Shown here: in pieces, positions 24,021-35,560 of the stretch
Layout of the letters: each line of letters begins with the position of its first letter
Position numbering within the stretch: the first letter of the stretch is position 1
Assembly: GCF_000224145.3 (NCBI RefSeq)
Contig: NC_020168.2
Span: forward strand, 2,367,171 to 2,431,170
DNA: 64,000 nt
Direction: 5' to 3'
Source: Ciona intestinalis
Taxonomy: Eukaryota > Chordata > Ascidiacea > Phlebobranchia > Cionidae
Translations under genes and position numbers: made by a program
The notes under the pieces: model-generated
Seen by the model: only the letters and a program-made list of their open reading frames with translations
Database searches by the model: none
Told to the model about the DNA's origin: nothing

Positions 24021-27000
24021 ATGTCAGGAACAAAAATTCGCATTTCTATCAGAGCAGCAAATCAGCATCAAGCTGACCAAGTTTTTGACTGTGAAAAGCA
24101 ATGGCAAGTAAAGAAATTAAAAGAACTTATAAAAGAAAGTTATGCAGGAAAACCGGTAAGAGTATATTGTATTCTTTACTTGGGACGTTCTTTATTTTAT
24201 GTATAGCGAATTTAAAGTGTGCCATTTTTCTATGTTATGTTCGTTCTCCTTCATAACTGCTGTGTTGCCTATTATTGTTCGTCGCCATTTCTTTGGGCCT
24301 TGGGGTCCTCCATCACTGGTTTACTGAAAATGGTCCATGGTCGACGAAATTAAACAAATAAACGAAAATAACATGGCAATTGCCAACCTATTTGAACATT
24401 ACAGTTCATCAGTGATCATTTGGATAACTTGCCATTAATTCAAGAACAGACATATTAACTTTTCCAACAGAGGAAGCTGCTAATGTTTTTTGTCAGGAGT
24501 TAAAAGATTTCAACAATAAACGCAATTGTTACAAGCGGTGCTCAACTTGAAATTTACCTTAAAAAAAACAAAAATATAGAAGCACAAATTCCATATAACC
24601 GTTATTTTTAATGCGACAAATACAAAATGTTTTTTTTTTGTTCTTTCAACTATTCACAAAAATATTTAATAAACTTAGCGTTTCTTCTTTTTCAAAGTTT
24701 TTCTTCTAAAAGTAAATCCTCATTCTTTTATATGTATTAATACATAGAAACCTGAGGAACAAAGGCTTATATACGGAGGGAAGTATTTACTAGATCATGA
24801 AGTTCTTGGTTCTGTTTTAAAAGTGAGTACCACTGTACCAGTATTTGTGTATTTACCTTTTTACCAAAGCATTATTAAAATCTGTTTTTATGTAATACCA
24901 TTTTGTGTTGAATTTTTTTAAACAGTGGTCAGCAGTGGCTATATTTTTAGAAGTTGTGAATATTCTGTTTGTTTAGAATGTTGTAACTTGTAATGTTATT
25001 TAGGTTTCCAATCTTCCAAACATCGTGCATCTTGTTACTTCAATCTCTTCAAATCCAGATTCTATCCAACCCACTGTAAGTCTTACTTACACAGTTGTAT
25101 TAGTTTAGTATCCCTGTCAGTTCTATTTAGTCTGAAATTTTGTACAGCTCTGTTGATAATGTCTTTGTCTAAAAATCTAGATCTCATGTGTTGTGTTCAA
25201 ACTAGAAATTAAACCCGTATCAAACTTAGTAAGACATCATATAATGCAAATATGCGATGTACAGTTTGCATATGACATGAGTTTATTAGTTTTATGTGAT
25301 TGTGTGAGGAAGCAATGAATCATACTTGGTATTTTTAGTGCGTGTGTAGTGGTTGGCAGTTGGTTTTGTTCATTAACAAACCTTTATATGTGTTTAGCAG
25401 ACTTCTACTAATGACACCTCTACATTACCAACTGAATTACGACAAAGACACACCGCATCAAATTCCCAACCCAATCCCATGACACAGTACGTAATGCCTT
25501 AGTTACTTTTGCTTAGAACAATCAACTATCCTAATATATTAAACAATATTCAGACAATATAACAGCTGGCAACAGATGTACAGCCAACCTTACATGCAGC
25601 AGTTTACCTCCACACAGATGACACCCGAGCAATACAACCAGGCGTGGCAGCAATATCAGCAGCAAATGGCTGAGTACATGCAATAGTAAGTTGCAATTCT
25701 TCGTTTTAATAGTTTGAACACCATTTTCCATTACATTTCAATGAAAATTAATGTAGCAAATTTACATAATTAAGTTGAGATAACATTTGACTAAATCTAT
25801 TTACAAACGTAACTAAATTTGTTTATATTGAGTTCCAAAAAAACATTTCGGCTTCTGTGTTGATGAAACATAATGTTTTATACCTCCTGCAGTTACGGAA
25901 TGCAAGTACCAGGCATGCATATGCCTTTTACTGCTTCAGTTACTCAAACCACGACACCTGCAGCAGCAGTAGCTCATCCAGAACCCAACATTGCCCCTAA
26001 CGCCCCCGAGCCAGTGAGGCCAGCTCCTGATAACAATCCTCCAGTAAGTTTGTAAATTCCTACATTTAGTGGTAACATGCATCATAAATGAAAATAATTC
26101 CCCTATAGCCTTATTGTGCATCAGGAAAATTGCTTCATGTTTACTATTGCACAACAAACAATGATATTTTAGCTTTTTAGGGTATTAAAATAAAAGATGA
26201 AACTCCTTTATTCATGCAGATGAATGCACAGGGAGGATTTGCTGCAGCAGATGATGACGATCCGATGCGGAGAGATTGGCTGGATGTTTTTTTTACAATG
26301 CTCCGTGGATGTTTCTTCCTCAGCATTGTGTATTTTTACTCCTCATTTTGGAGGTTCATCTTTATCCTTTCACTTTTTGTCATTATTTACATGTAAGTGA
26401 CAATTTCTTCAGTTTGTATACTTACATTCTATTAAACTTTTTGGTTTCTGTTTAATTTCATTTTAGACACCTCTGACCCTAATTATACAGTTACATAAGT
26501 CTCCAAATAACCTGAAAAAATACAATTTAAAGAGATTTTTTCCTATTACCATTTATGCAAAAATAAAATTATAGCTTGAATTATTATTATTAAATCTCGT
26601 TTTTACAATACCAAATTCTAATTATTGTTGCAGTTATCAGTCCGGATTCTTTCAAGTTCAACGCCGCCACCCTGTTCCCCAACAACCAGATAATAACAAC
26701 AATGGTGAAATGTCAACTGATGATAATGTAAGAAATTGTAATTAGAAGAGGAATGTGTAATATAAACATTCTAAAACAAATAAGCAATAATCTGTTTTTT
26801 TTTAGTTTGTAATAAGGACCTGTAACACTAAGTTTAAATGCCTTCTTTGGCAAAACATTGTGCGACAATGCTCCCAATTGAGCGTTGCTTAAGAGATAAG
26901 TTGTTAAAATTATATTCATGCAGTAAAAATGGAAAAAATAAATAGGCATTTATTGACAAATTTCGTTTGGATAACTTAGTAACTTACTAAAACAAATAGG

Positions 27001-27191
27001 TGTAATATGTTTATATAAATAGTGTTATATCTGTAGATCTATTCATAGACCTGTTAACATTAATACAGGATGAATTGCCGAGTGAACCAGATGTTCCACC
27101 CCCACCATCCCTCTCAGCAACAGCATGGTGTTTTGTTTCAACTTTTTTCACCTCTTTGATTCCACAAGGTCCACCAGTTGGTGCAAACTAA
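24021..27191 (+). CDS. HERPUD1: HERPUD, ER membrane ubiquitin-like domain protein
   Basis: Exons: 24021-24155, 24748-24822, 25004-25075, 25398-25486, 25554-25685, 25893-26043, 26220-26392, 26634-26727, 27069-27191; 347 residues against about 391 in human HERPUD1. Residues 1 to about 85 form the ubiquitin-like domain (KIRISIRAANQHQ…KPEEQRLIYGGKYLLDHEVL). The middle is Gln/Tyr- and Pro-rich. Then comes the family core MNAQGG…DDDDPMRRDWLD leading into a hydrophobic double-spanning segment (LRGCFFLSIVYFYSSFWRF, IFILSLFVIIYM). The C-terminus STFFTSLIPQGPPVGAN matches human (KTFFASLLPEGPPAIAN, from memory). The protein sits in the ER membrane and helps organise ER-associated degradation around the HRD1 ligase. 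Vertebrates have HERPUD1 and HERPUD2; this could be the single pre-duplication form, so the number in the symbol is provisional. Confidence 0.94.
26812..26905. mobile_element. SINE body fragment in the last HERPUD intron
   Basis: TTTGGCAAAACATTGTGCGA followed by CAATGCTCCCAATTGAG matches the body of the SINE at 47104 (TTGGGCAAAACACTTAACGA, then TATGCTCCAATCCAGTTG). The tRNA-like head is missing. Confidence 0.5.
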
Positions 27192-28973
27192 TCAAACAAA
27201 CTTGTGCTTTAGTGGCCTTACCTAGGAAATATAAAGGGTTTAATTAATTGTAATTGTTTATGTTTAATGGCCGGTGTTGGTACAATTGACAAAAAATCAA
27301 TCTCACTGCGAATTGTTGTATTTCCTTTAAAAATGTTAGTTTTTCAGTTGTATGTATTTTTTAAATCAAAGCCATTGTAATTGCCATGGTTATTGCTAAC
27401 AATATGTATAATAACTAAGTGTATACCAGTGTATAAAATCATATTTTATTTGGTAAACCAGTAAAACCACCAATTCTGTTATTTAAGATCATTGTAGCCG
27501 ACTGGTAAACTCTTGCGGTAAGCAAAATTTGAAAATTTAACCTGTAACCTAATTTGTTCAAAAAAGGCAGTGAAATTTGTTACATACCGGTGTGTTGCTT
27601 CTGTATAGTTACAATACAATTTCGTTTTACACTAATATCTAATGGTTAATTCAAAAAACATTTATCCGGAGGGGTAACTCAGTTAAAGGTATATATTACA
27701 ATTTGTTTGTACTTGATTTGCAGTAAGCAAATTAAATTGCAGATTGGTATTTCATTATTACATTCGTTGACATTTCCACATTTCAGCCGCTGGATAACCA
27801 CATTTAATTGGAATGTCATAGCGTCTCCTTTTACTGTATAAAGAGAAGCGAGGTGTTAAGATTTTACGAATTGGTAAGTCATTAAAGCTTAGAATAGGCC
27901 GAACAAAGATCAGCAAACAAACCATTCTCTGAAAGTAAAGAAATGTAAACATATTACATGAAAGGGTTGCTACTTTCATCGAGTAAATCAAACATCTATA
28001 AAGTTGGATGCTAACGATTGCGCAGAAGAAAGTTGTTTAAACACGGAAGTTTCAGATATCAAACAGATCTGTATATTGTGAAACATGGATTCACATATCC
28101 GTGACATGGCGAGCACAGCAGAGAAAGCGACTCGTTTATTTAAGCAGAGCGTGGCAGATTTTATTCTAGCGCGTTATGTATATATGTGAAGCGTTGAGAA
28201 TTGAATAGCAGTATTAAGAGTATGCATTCACTATAATGTTATAGGTAATGTTTAACTATCAAAGCTGCCGTACGAATTCAATGGTGGTTGAATGCATACA
28301 CGTGTTGTATCATCGCTAAAAGAATGTTTGTGACGTGGAAAGTAGACAGGCCACTGTGAAGGTTAAGGCAAACCACGCGCAGCAGCATTGCCCAAGGGAT
28401 AATCTTTCGCCGTGCAGCAATTGCGCTTTTAAGACAATGAAAGTCGTTATACCCGAACTTGGTACATTGCTGGAGAAAACGTGCCAGCCTCAAGAGATTG
28501 TGGCTCTAAGGTTATTCAAGCATAACCAAACCTCTACCCGCGCTATTCATCTAAGCCCGATACGTGGAACCGGACGCACTCAAGCGACCGACGCCAGGGA
28601 TTATTGCTGCTAATTCATGGCGGGCAGGATATAATGTGATATAGTCGGCAGATTGGCAATCTTAATAGCTGTAGTAGCTTTCTTAAATTATTACTGAGCT
28701 TAATTACTAGTGTAAGTATACTGTTCTATGAAATAAATATAACAGAACATGAAACTATTTTTACAGACAGTCAATTTGTTTACAAAGGCCTATATAACCC
28801 ATGTAATATTGAAAAATACTAGGAAACTTTATTCTAATTCTGTTTTGAATTTAGGCCTCCCCCGGTCGTTTTGGAATACCAGACATACGAATAAGATAGC
28901 TCCGAGCAACCGAGTTAAATAATATAGTGCGCAGATTGCTTACATTAAGTGGTACAGTGAAAATTACAACAAG
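27192..28973. other. HERPUD 3' UTR and region upstream of hexokinase
   Basis: No supported gene. A 92-codon open stretch at 28335-28613 lacks an ATG and any recognisable domain, so I do not call it. The last few hundred bases before 28974 presumably hold the hexokinase promoter and 5' UTR. Confidence 0.5.
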
Positions 28974-30893
28974 ATGGGTTCATTCCAGCCACACTTGGAA
29001 AAACTGAAAAAATTAATGCATATTAATGATGTGCAATTAGCGTTAATCAGCGACAGGATGTTGCAAGACATGAGCATCGGTTTGCAGAAATCGACGAAAT
29101 CAAATGTCAGGATGGAAATGTTACCGTCCTATGTCGATAGCCTACCAGATGGCTCAGAAAGGGGGGCGTATATCGGGCTCGACCTGGGCGGGACTAACCT
29201 CCGGGTTTTGTTGCTTACGTTGACTGATTCGATTGACGGTGGGGCAAAATTTGATGCAACTATCAAGAGTGAGTCGTACAAAGTGCCAAACGAAAAATTG
29301 GAAGGCACCAGCGCCGAATTGTTTGATTTCATTGCAGCAAATATGGTTGATTTTGCGATTAAGAACGGTTTAGAAGAAAAGATGTTACCGGTTGGATTTA
29401 CTTTCTCCTTTCCTTTTGATCAAGACAGAATTGACCATGCCATCCTTAAACAATGGACTAAAGCATACAATATAAAAGACGGGGTAGGAGAAGACGTGGT
29501 ACAAATGTTACGTGATGCTATTGCCCGGCAAGGCAGTTTAAAATTTGAAGTGGTTGCGGTTTGCAATGACACTGTTGGTACATTAGTTTCGGGAGTATCA
29601 GAAGATCAAAACTGTCAGATCGGTTTAATAGTTGGCACCGGCACGAATGCTGCATACCTCGAAAAAGTATCCAACATCGAATCTGTGAATGGCTACAAGG
29701 ATGATCGTTTCATGTGTGTGGACATGGAGTGGGAATACTTTGCTGACACTGGGGCATTGAATCATTTTGTGACGGAATTCGATAAACAGGTATTTTAGTT
29801 CATAAAACTACTAGTATATTATCTGTCTTGTTACCGTAGCCCACTAACATATCAAATTACTAATAAGGCCTTGTACAGTATACTGTGTGGTTAGATGGGA
29901 CACTGTTAGAACCTCTGTCCAAAGTTTTCTGAACGTGTCGTGAACTTAACAAAGCTCTTTAGATTTACGGGGATACGGTTATATCATAGTACATAAAGCG
30001 ATTTCATATACTATAGTTATACAGTACTGTGGGGTAAGATGAGACACCTGTAGCACATATTATCTAAACATCTTAATCTGTTTTAAATAAATAACAACAT
30101 TTTATGCAAGTCGTAATAATACGATTTTATAATTATTTGAATGCTGTTTGTTTACGACTAAATGGAACGAGAATATAAAATGAAAAGGTGTTCCATTATA
30201 CCCCAACCTACTATAAATATTTCTGTAATTATTCTTTGATTACTACCCGATGGGACAAGAAAATCAAATAAAATATCCCAACTTACCCCACCCTACTACG
30301 TACGTGTTGTACAGGTCGATGCGACATCACCAATGCCAGGTGAATTTATTTTTGAAAAGATGATCAGCGGCATGTACTTAGGAGAAATCGTTCGTTTGAT
30401 CTTGTGTCAACTTGCTAGCGTTGGTAATATTTTCAACGAAAAGTGTTTAGGAGACCTAGGAACAACAGGAGGATTCGATTCCCGATATGTTTCCGATATA
30501 ACGGAAGAGGCAATTGCGGGGCATGGCGAAACAAACGTAGTAAAAAGCATTCTTGCGTCCGTTGGTGTAAAAGCAAGTCAGGGGGATGTGCATACAGTTC
30601 AACTAGTATGCGAATTTGTATCTATTCGCGCTGCTCACCTTTGTGCCGCTGGAATTTCTGCAGTTGCACGAAAAATCAAGGCAAATCACCCTGAAAAGAA
30701 TGATTTAGTTGTCACTGCAGGGGTAGATGGTTCTGTGTATGCTGGCCACCCTACATTTGACACTTTGCTTGAGGATAAAACTGACGAACTTTGTCGAAAC
30801 CATGGCGTCAAAGTACAGTTTATCAGGGCTAAGGACGGCAGTGGTAAAGGAGCAGCGCTTATTGCTGCTGGTATGTATAGACACAGGAAATAA
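28974..30893 (+). CDS. Hexokinase, single-domain, two exons
   Basis: Phosphorylates glucose and other hexoses with ATP, the first step of glycolysis, in the cytosol. Exons 28974-29789 and 30315-30893 encode 464 residues, the size of a yeast hexokinase or vertebrate glucokinase and half of vertebrate hexokinases I-III. Visible motifs: phosphate-binding IGLDLGGTNLRVLLL (about 67-81), sugar-binding GFTFSFPFDQ (141-150) and LKQWTKAYNI, catalytic base Asp199 in CNDTVGT, GLIVGTGTNAAY (about 217-228), the glucose-binding Glu in PGEFIFEKMISG, and the adenosine-loop VDGSVYAGHP and KDGSGKGAALIAA. The start ATG follows an A-rich leader; the N-terminus lacks the hydrophobic porin-binding segment of hexokinases I and II, so a cytosolic location is likely. 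The short intron is full of MITE sequence. I cannot tell whether it is the glucokinase-like or general form. Confidence 0.95.
30021..30218. mobile_element. MITE related to the TAGTAGGG family, in the hexokinase intron
   Basis: Starts AGTACTGTGGGGTAAGATGA (then GACACCT) and ends AGGTGTTCCATTATACCCCAA then CCTACTAT, imperfect inverted ends. A second partial end at 30219-30299 (finishing ACTTACCCCACCCTACTA) and another at about 29876-29940 (GTGTGGTTAGATGGGACACT) show that several copies landed in this one 525-bp intron. Confidence 0.65.
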
Positions 30894-32384
30894 CCAACTG
30901 CTATACGAATATCTAAATCTTGTGTTTACACGTTTAAATTGTACATTACCAATTAAACATTGTGTAAAATTGTAAGTAAACAATCAACGCTTGGAATAAA
31001 TCTATGGGTGTACTTTTATATATTCTTCTTATTACACAATTTTACAAACGTGGTGGTGGTTTGCAATGTCTTAACAGGGATGGATTGTAGGTATAGTTAC
31101 AGCTTATACACCACATTAAATAAACATAGCAGCGTAAAATAGTATATGTGGATTAAATATTTTCATTGCGGCCGACTTGGTTTTGTAGTGGCACGTCTTG
31201 ACGCCAGTTCCTGAGTCGCAACTGGATTAAACTGGTTTTGCGATTCTCTGCTATCTCACAGAAATAAAAAAGAGTAGAACGCGCAACTGCCCAAAACCGT
31301 GATATATTCTTTTTTCTATTCACGTGACCGCCAACTCCGTCCCCATTTCGCTTGGTCTCCATTGTAAAAGATAGGCGCAAAGAATTTTTGGAAGGTTTTA
31401 GCTATTTATTTCAAAAATACACCAACTATTCAAGTTTATTAGGCCAGTTTAGTTATTTAGTAGGGTAACGCTTACAGTTTACCACTTGTTCAGGAAATTT
31501 AATTATTTAAGAAATTAAATTAAAAAATTAAACAAACGGTTTGTTAGAAATATATATATATTAGAAAATAGTTGTTTTGCACTATAACTTTAAATTAAGT
31601 CAAAAAACGAAGAAAAACTACATAAAACGTCATCGATTCCATTGACTACAATAGTAAACGGGAACGACCCGCGAAAGAGAGAGAGTGTATCACCTCTCTC
31701 CTTTGCCGACATTAGAGATGCGCGTTCTATTCTTTTTTATTTCTGTGTGCTATCTAAAGACAGCGAGACAGCTAGTGGGAGCATGTTGCTATCTGCAATA
31801 CGAGGCCATGACATACTTTTTCAGTTTTAACCAAAGTTAGTACTTTGGTTTTAACCACTCTTCTCAACTTTAGTATTTATTAATCAAACTAATGTCTGTA
31901 CGGATTAGGGTTTGTATGTTTACCTACAGACTCTGGTACATACGGATGTAAGTTAACGGACTATCAATACTGCGTATTTCCGGCGCACACAAACAGTAGT
32001 CAATAATGTTTTGTGTGCCGCATGAGTAAATCCGGGGTTGTGTCGGTTCAGTTCTTTGTACACACTGTTTCAGAGAGACCGAGAGAGCCCTGTTATGTTT
32101 ACGAAGCCATAAGAACATGATGTAAAACAACGCTTTAGGTACATCGAAAGTTGATGGAATCTCGAAGAAAGCAGGGTTAATTTATAATTAGTAAATAAAC
32201 ATAAGTTCATACTTGAATTCAGTTAGTTATTTGAAAAAGTTCAAATTTAGTTCAAGAAGTGTAGAATACTGTATTACTATGAAATATTTTTATCCCCAGT
32301 AAAAAAAGCGATAAAACTAGACTATTTTTACAAAAAACAAATAGCTTATATAAAATAGTTCTTTTGTTAATTGCGGAAAAAAAC
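30894..32384. other. Intergenic region, hexokinase 3' UTR and GCSH upstream DNA
   Basis: A likely poly(A) signal AATAAA lies near 31119. The region contains an inverted repeat of about 30 bp with arms at 31255-31284 and 31719-31750 and a short perfect palindrome near 31833. Small frames here are not convincing. Confidence 0.5.
31250..31755. repeat. Inverted repeat, possible eroded transposon
   Basis: CACAGAAATAAAAAAGAGTA then GAACGCGC on the left is repeated in inverted form on the right with a single mismatch in 28 bp. The spacing is about 440 bp. I could not identify a target duplication, so the outer limits are not fixed. Confidence 0.5.
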
Positions 32385-34446
32385 ATGGCATCTGCCAGGT
32401 TGGTCAATGCAGTTGCCAGCAAAGCATTCAAATCAATTCAATATTCTCGTGTTGGATTTCTGAGCATTTCACAATCAAATGGTTTGCTCAAATCATTTAA
32501 ACCTCATTGCAGAAGAATTCACACTACACAGCTTCTTTCAGGTATAATAGGCTGTTACTATCGTTGCATTTTTGTTGTGTGAAACAGTTTACTTGTAAGT
32601 ACTCATATCAGAAAAATATGTTGAATAATAGATTTAATCTTCGTAACTATGATAAACCGGTGCTGTTGAGCACTTGATAAACCGGTGCCGCAGAGCATGG
32701 CAAAATAAAGACCATGCTACACATAAGAATAAACAGTGACATTCATTTGCTATTCGATGAATAATAAACTCTGCACCTTGTGTTTCTTAAATCATTTTGC
32801 TGTCACCTCAGTTTATTTCACAGTAGGAAAAATTTAAAAAACATTGATAAAACATGGTACAATTGCTTGGTAATAAAGTTATTCTTTATCTGCAGATAAG
32901 CTATTCACGAAAGATCATGAGTGGGTTTCAATAGAAAATGGAGTTGCCACTTTTGGCATCACAGACTATGCACAGGTTTGGCTAAACAATTACACAAACT
33001 CTTGGCTTATTTTGTGTAGTTTTTGATTCAATTTTGTAAAAATGTTTAATTTGTAGGAAAAACTTGGTGAGGTTGTGTACTGTGAACTTCCAGAAGTTGG
33101 TGTGGAGTGTGATAAAGATGGTAGGTTTGATGAGATAAATAAAATACATAATATACAATACGGTACATTCGTACATACATGGGTAACACTGCTGCTGGTG
33201 ACCAGTGAAAATTTTGGTCTTAAAATGTTCCTTACGTCTCCCTGATGGTGACGCAGCACGATTCGCGCATTTTCAAAGTTATTTTTCGATAGGAATGCCC
33301 AAGTTTTTTAAAAAAAATTGTACAGCGAGTATCAGGGAGACGTAAGCATCATTTTAAGACCAAAATTTTCACTGGTCACCAGCGGCAGTATTACCCATAC
33401 ATGTAAATACAAATAGCTACATTTTCATCAATATTAAGAAAATAGACTAAAGATCCTCTTATTAATGGTCTACTATTTTTTTAAATAATGTTATGCAGTA
33501 AGGAAAGGTATTATATTGTTTAATAAATACATACATGTATACATCTAAAGCCCATACTATTTTAAAAAAGAACATTATAATAAAATTATAATAACTCGAA
33601 TCAAGTTAAATGAAGGATTTCTATTCATCTTTGTACACCATGACAGTGACAGTATTTTAATATTTTATAGCACGGACATGAAGTTTTAATTTTATAAACT
33701 TTGTGGCCACTAAGTTTGTGATTGATTGTCGTGTTTTTTTACTGTATGGCTGATAATTTAGACAACACATTAGTCAGAACGGAGCATTTTATTTAGTTGC
33801 CCAAGAACAGACAAGACTAAATTGATAGTACCATTAGGCATCGAATATAATATACTTTGGTTAAAATGCGATCACCCAACCATCGAGTCTTCTCGCCCGA
33901 CTGCTGTATTGTATAAATTTGAATTATTATATATCGACTTGTTTTTCATTTATATTTACTTTTTTTTATAGATGTTATTGCTGTAGTTGAGAGTGTGAAA
34001 GCTGCCAGTGATATATTTGCTCCTGTTTCTGGTGAAGTTACAAAGGCTAATGAAAGTCTAGTCACAAGTCCTGGGTTAATAAACGCCTCACCAGAAGATA
34101 GCGGTAGGATTTAATAACTTCATGTTGATTCAGGTTGCATTTCAAACGTGAATAAAACCGCTGACGATTTAGTAAATCTATTGCAAGATTATTAGATGTT
34201 TATTTTTGTAACCTTTGATATTTTGACAAACCTCACTCGTTGTTGTGGATATTACAAACAAGAAATAATGGACATTTTAAAAACTCAATTTAAAAAGAAT
34301 TTAGGAAACAAGTATTAATACAAGTTTTTTACTTAAGTTCTTTTTTCAAAGCTTGGATTGCGAAGATTAAAATGAGCAATGACAGTGACACAGATGGTCT
34401 GTTGAATGAATCCGATTACAAAAAACTCATTGTATCTCTGGAATAA
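32385..34446 (+). CDS. GCSH: Glycine cleavage system H protein, mitochondrial
   Basis: Lipoyl carrier that shuttles the aminomethyl group between the P, T and L proteins of the mitochondrial glycine cleavage system. Exons: 32385-32541, 32896-32975, 33057-33120, 33972-34103, 34352-34446; 175 residues against 173 in human. The N-terminus ([20 protein letters not shown]) is basic, free of acidic residues and fits a mitochondrial presequence. The mature part begins near [20 protein letters not shown]. The lipoylated lysine is Lys110 in [20 protein letters not shown]. The C-terminus has W-I-A-K-I, MSNDSD and the final [16 protein letters not shown] poly(A) signal AATAAA is at 34832-34837. The third intron holds a complete palindromic MITE. 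Confidence 0.97.
33181..33396. mobile_element. Palindromic MITE with long terminal inverted repeats, in GCSH intron 3
   Basis: The 216-bp element is nearly one large inverted repeat: arms of about 65 bp start GGGTAACACTGCTGCTGGTG on the left and GGGTAATACTGCCGCTGGTG read inward from the right, and continue ACCAGTGAAAATTTTGGTCT with few mismatches. The hexamer ATACAT flanks both sides (33175-33180, 33397-33402) and may be the target duplication. The transcript would fold into a long hairpin. No coding capacity. Confidence 0.88.
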
Positions 34447-35560
34447 AGAACTAGCTCCTGTGGAGTTCTAGTTAAATTGGCTTGGCCTCGGGAAATTTTG
34501 ATGATTTATTATATACCTACAATATTCGGATAGTCCACTGCTTGTGTGTGATGCACACGGCCTGTTTTATTGTTTGACATGTCTCCAGTCTATCTTGAGT
34601 GGACAAGCTGTAGTTTAAGGGTGTTATGCTTGCAAACTGTTTGGAATTTACCTTGTTTTGTTTTGTTGTGTTTTTTATTGTATTGTAGCACATTGCCCTT
34701 GTTGATAAAAAACTAATTTCCTGTTGCCTTGTATGCTCTGATAGTTCCTGTATTTTACTTAAGTACTAAATGCTATCATAATTTATCATTGTTGGTTTTG
34801 TCCATACTACTTGTTATCTGGCAATATCCCAAATAAACCTTGTGTTAAGGAGTATAACAAACATTTGAATATTGCTTTATGTCAACTAAAATACATTACA
34901 CTTTGGGAATTTTAGTGGCTTTCGATCAAGTCTCAAATATCTTGACTGAACGACAAGGTGTATGATACAGGACACACGTGTTATAATGACTTGTTTTTCG
35001 TCCGCGCGATAATAAAGCGTGAGATCATTCATTAATTTATTGAAGGTCCGTTTTAAACGGAGTCTCATTAAATTTGGACCGATGTCGCGGGAACAAAATT
35101 TCTGCAATACCATGTTTTTTGTTATATTTGTTCCGACCTAATGCGAATGCGGCAATAGCGCCCGGTCCAAATTCAACGGTCGGAACAAATATATCACGAC
35201 AATGGTCTGGCCACTATTAACATGGTGTATCTGCCCTTTTCGTATACCCATGCCAAATGAACTCGTGACGGATAAGTTAAAACTTATATTAGGTTCAGTA
35301 TGGACTATTTGTATACTAACCACGGCGTAGCCTATAACTAATTAAACTTTAGCACATTAAAAGTTTTTTTTAAGTCTTGAAGAACAGCTCTCTTGATGTT
35401 TCTAACTCGAGCTCTAGTAAACTTTAAACATTACTAAACTATACTAACAAGTTAATCAGAGTTAAAATATGTACATGAGTTCTGATTGCTGAGTCTTTTT
35501 AACAACATACATCTCTAGGAACTCAAAGTCAAAAAATACTTAAAATCGTAAAAGTGAAAA
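34447..35560. other. GCSH 3' UTR and NUP85 upstream region
   Basis: The poly(A) signal at 34832 marks the GCSH 3' end. Between 35047 and 35196 lies a set of interlocking inverted repeats described separately. The short minus-strand frames here are not supported as genes. Confidence 0.55.
35071..35195. repeat. Interleaved inverted repeats upstream of NUP85
   Basis: AATTTGGACCG (35071-35081) pairs with CGGTCCAAATT (35163-35173), and ATATTTGTTCCGACC (35124-35138) pairs perfectly with GGTCGGAACAAATAT (35178-35192). The two pairs are interleaved, so they cannot form together as simple hairpins. A short palindrome, CCGTTTTAAACGG, lies just before at 35048-35060. It may be the remains of a small transposon. 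Confidence 0.55.

Noticed and set aside
28335-28613. 92-codon open stretch upstream of hexokinase
   Set aside because: It has no ATG, no splice context and no recognisable domain, and its composition looks random.
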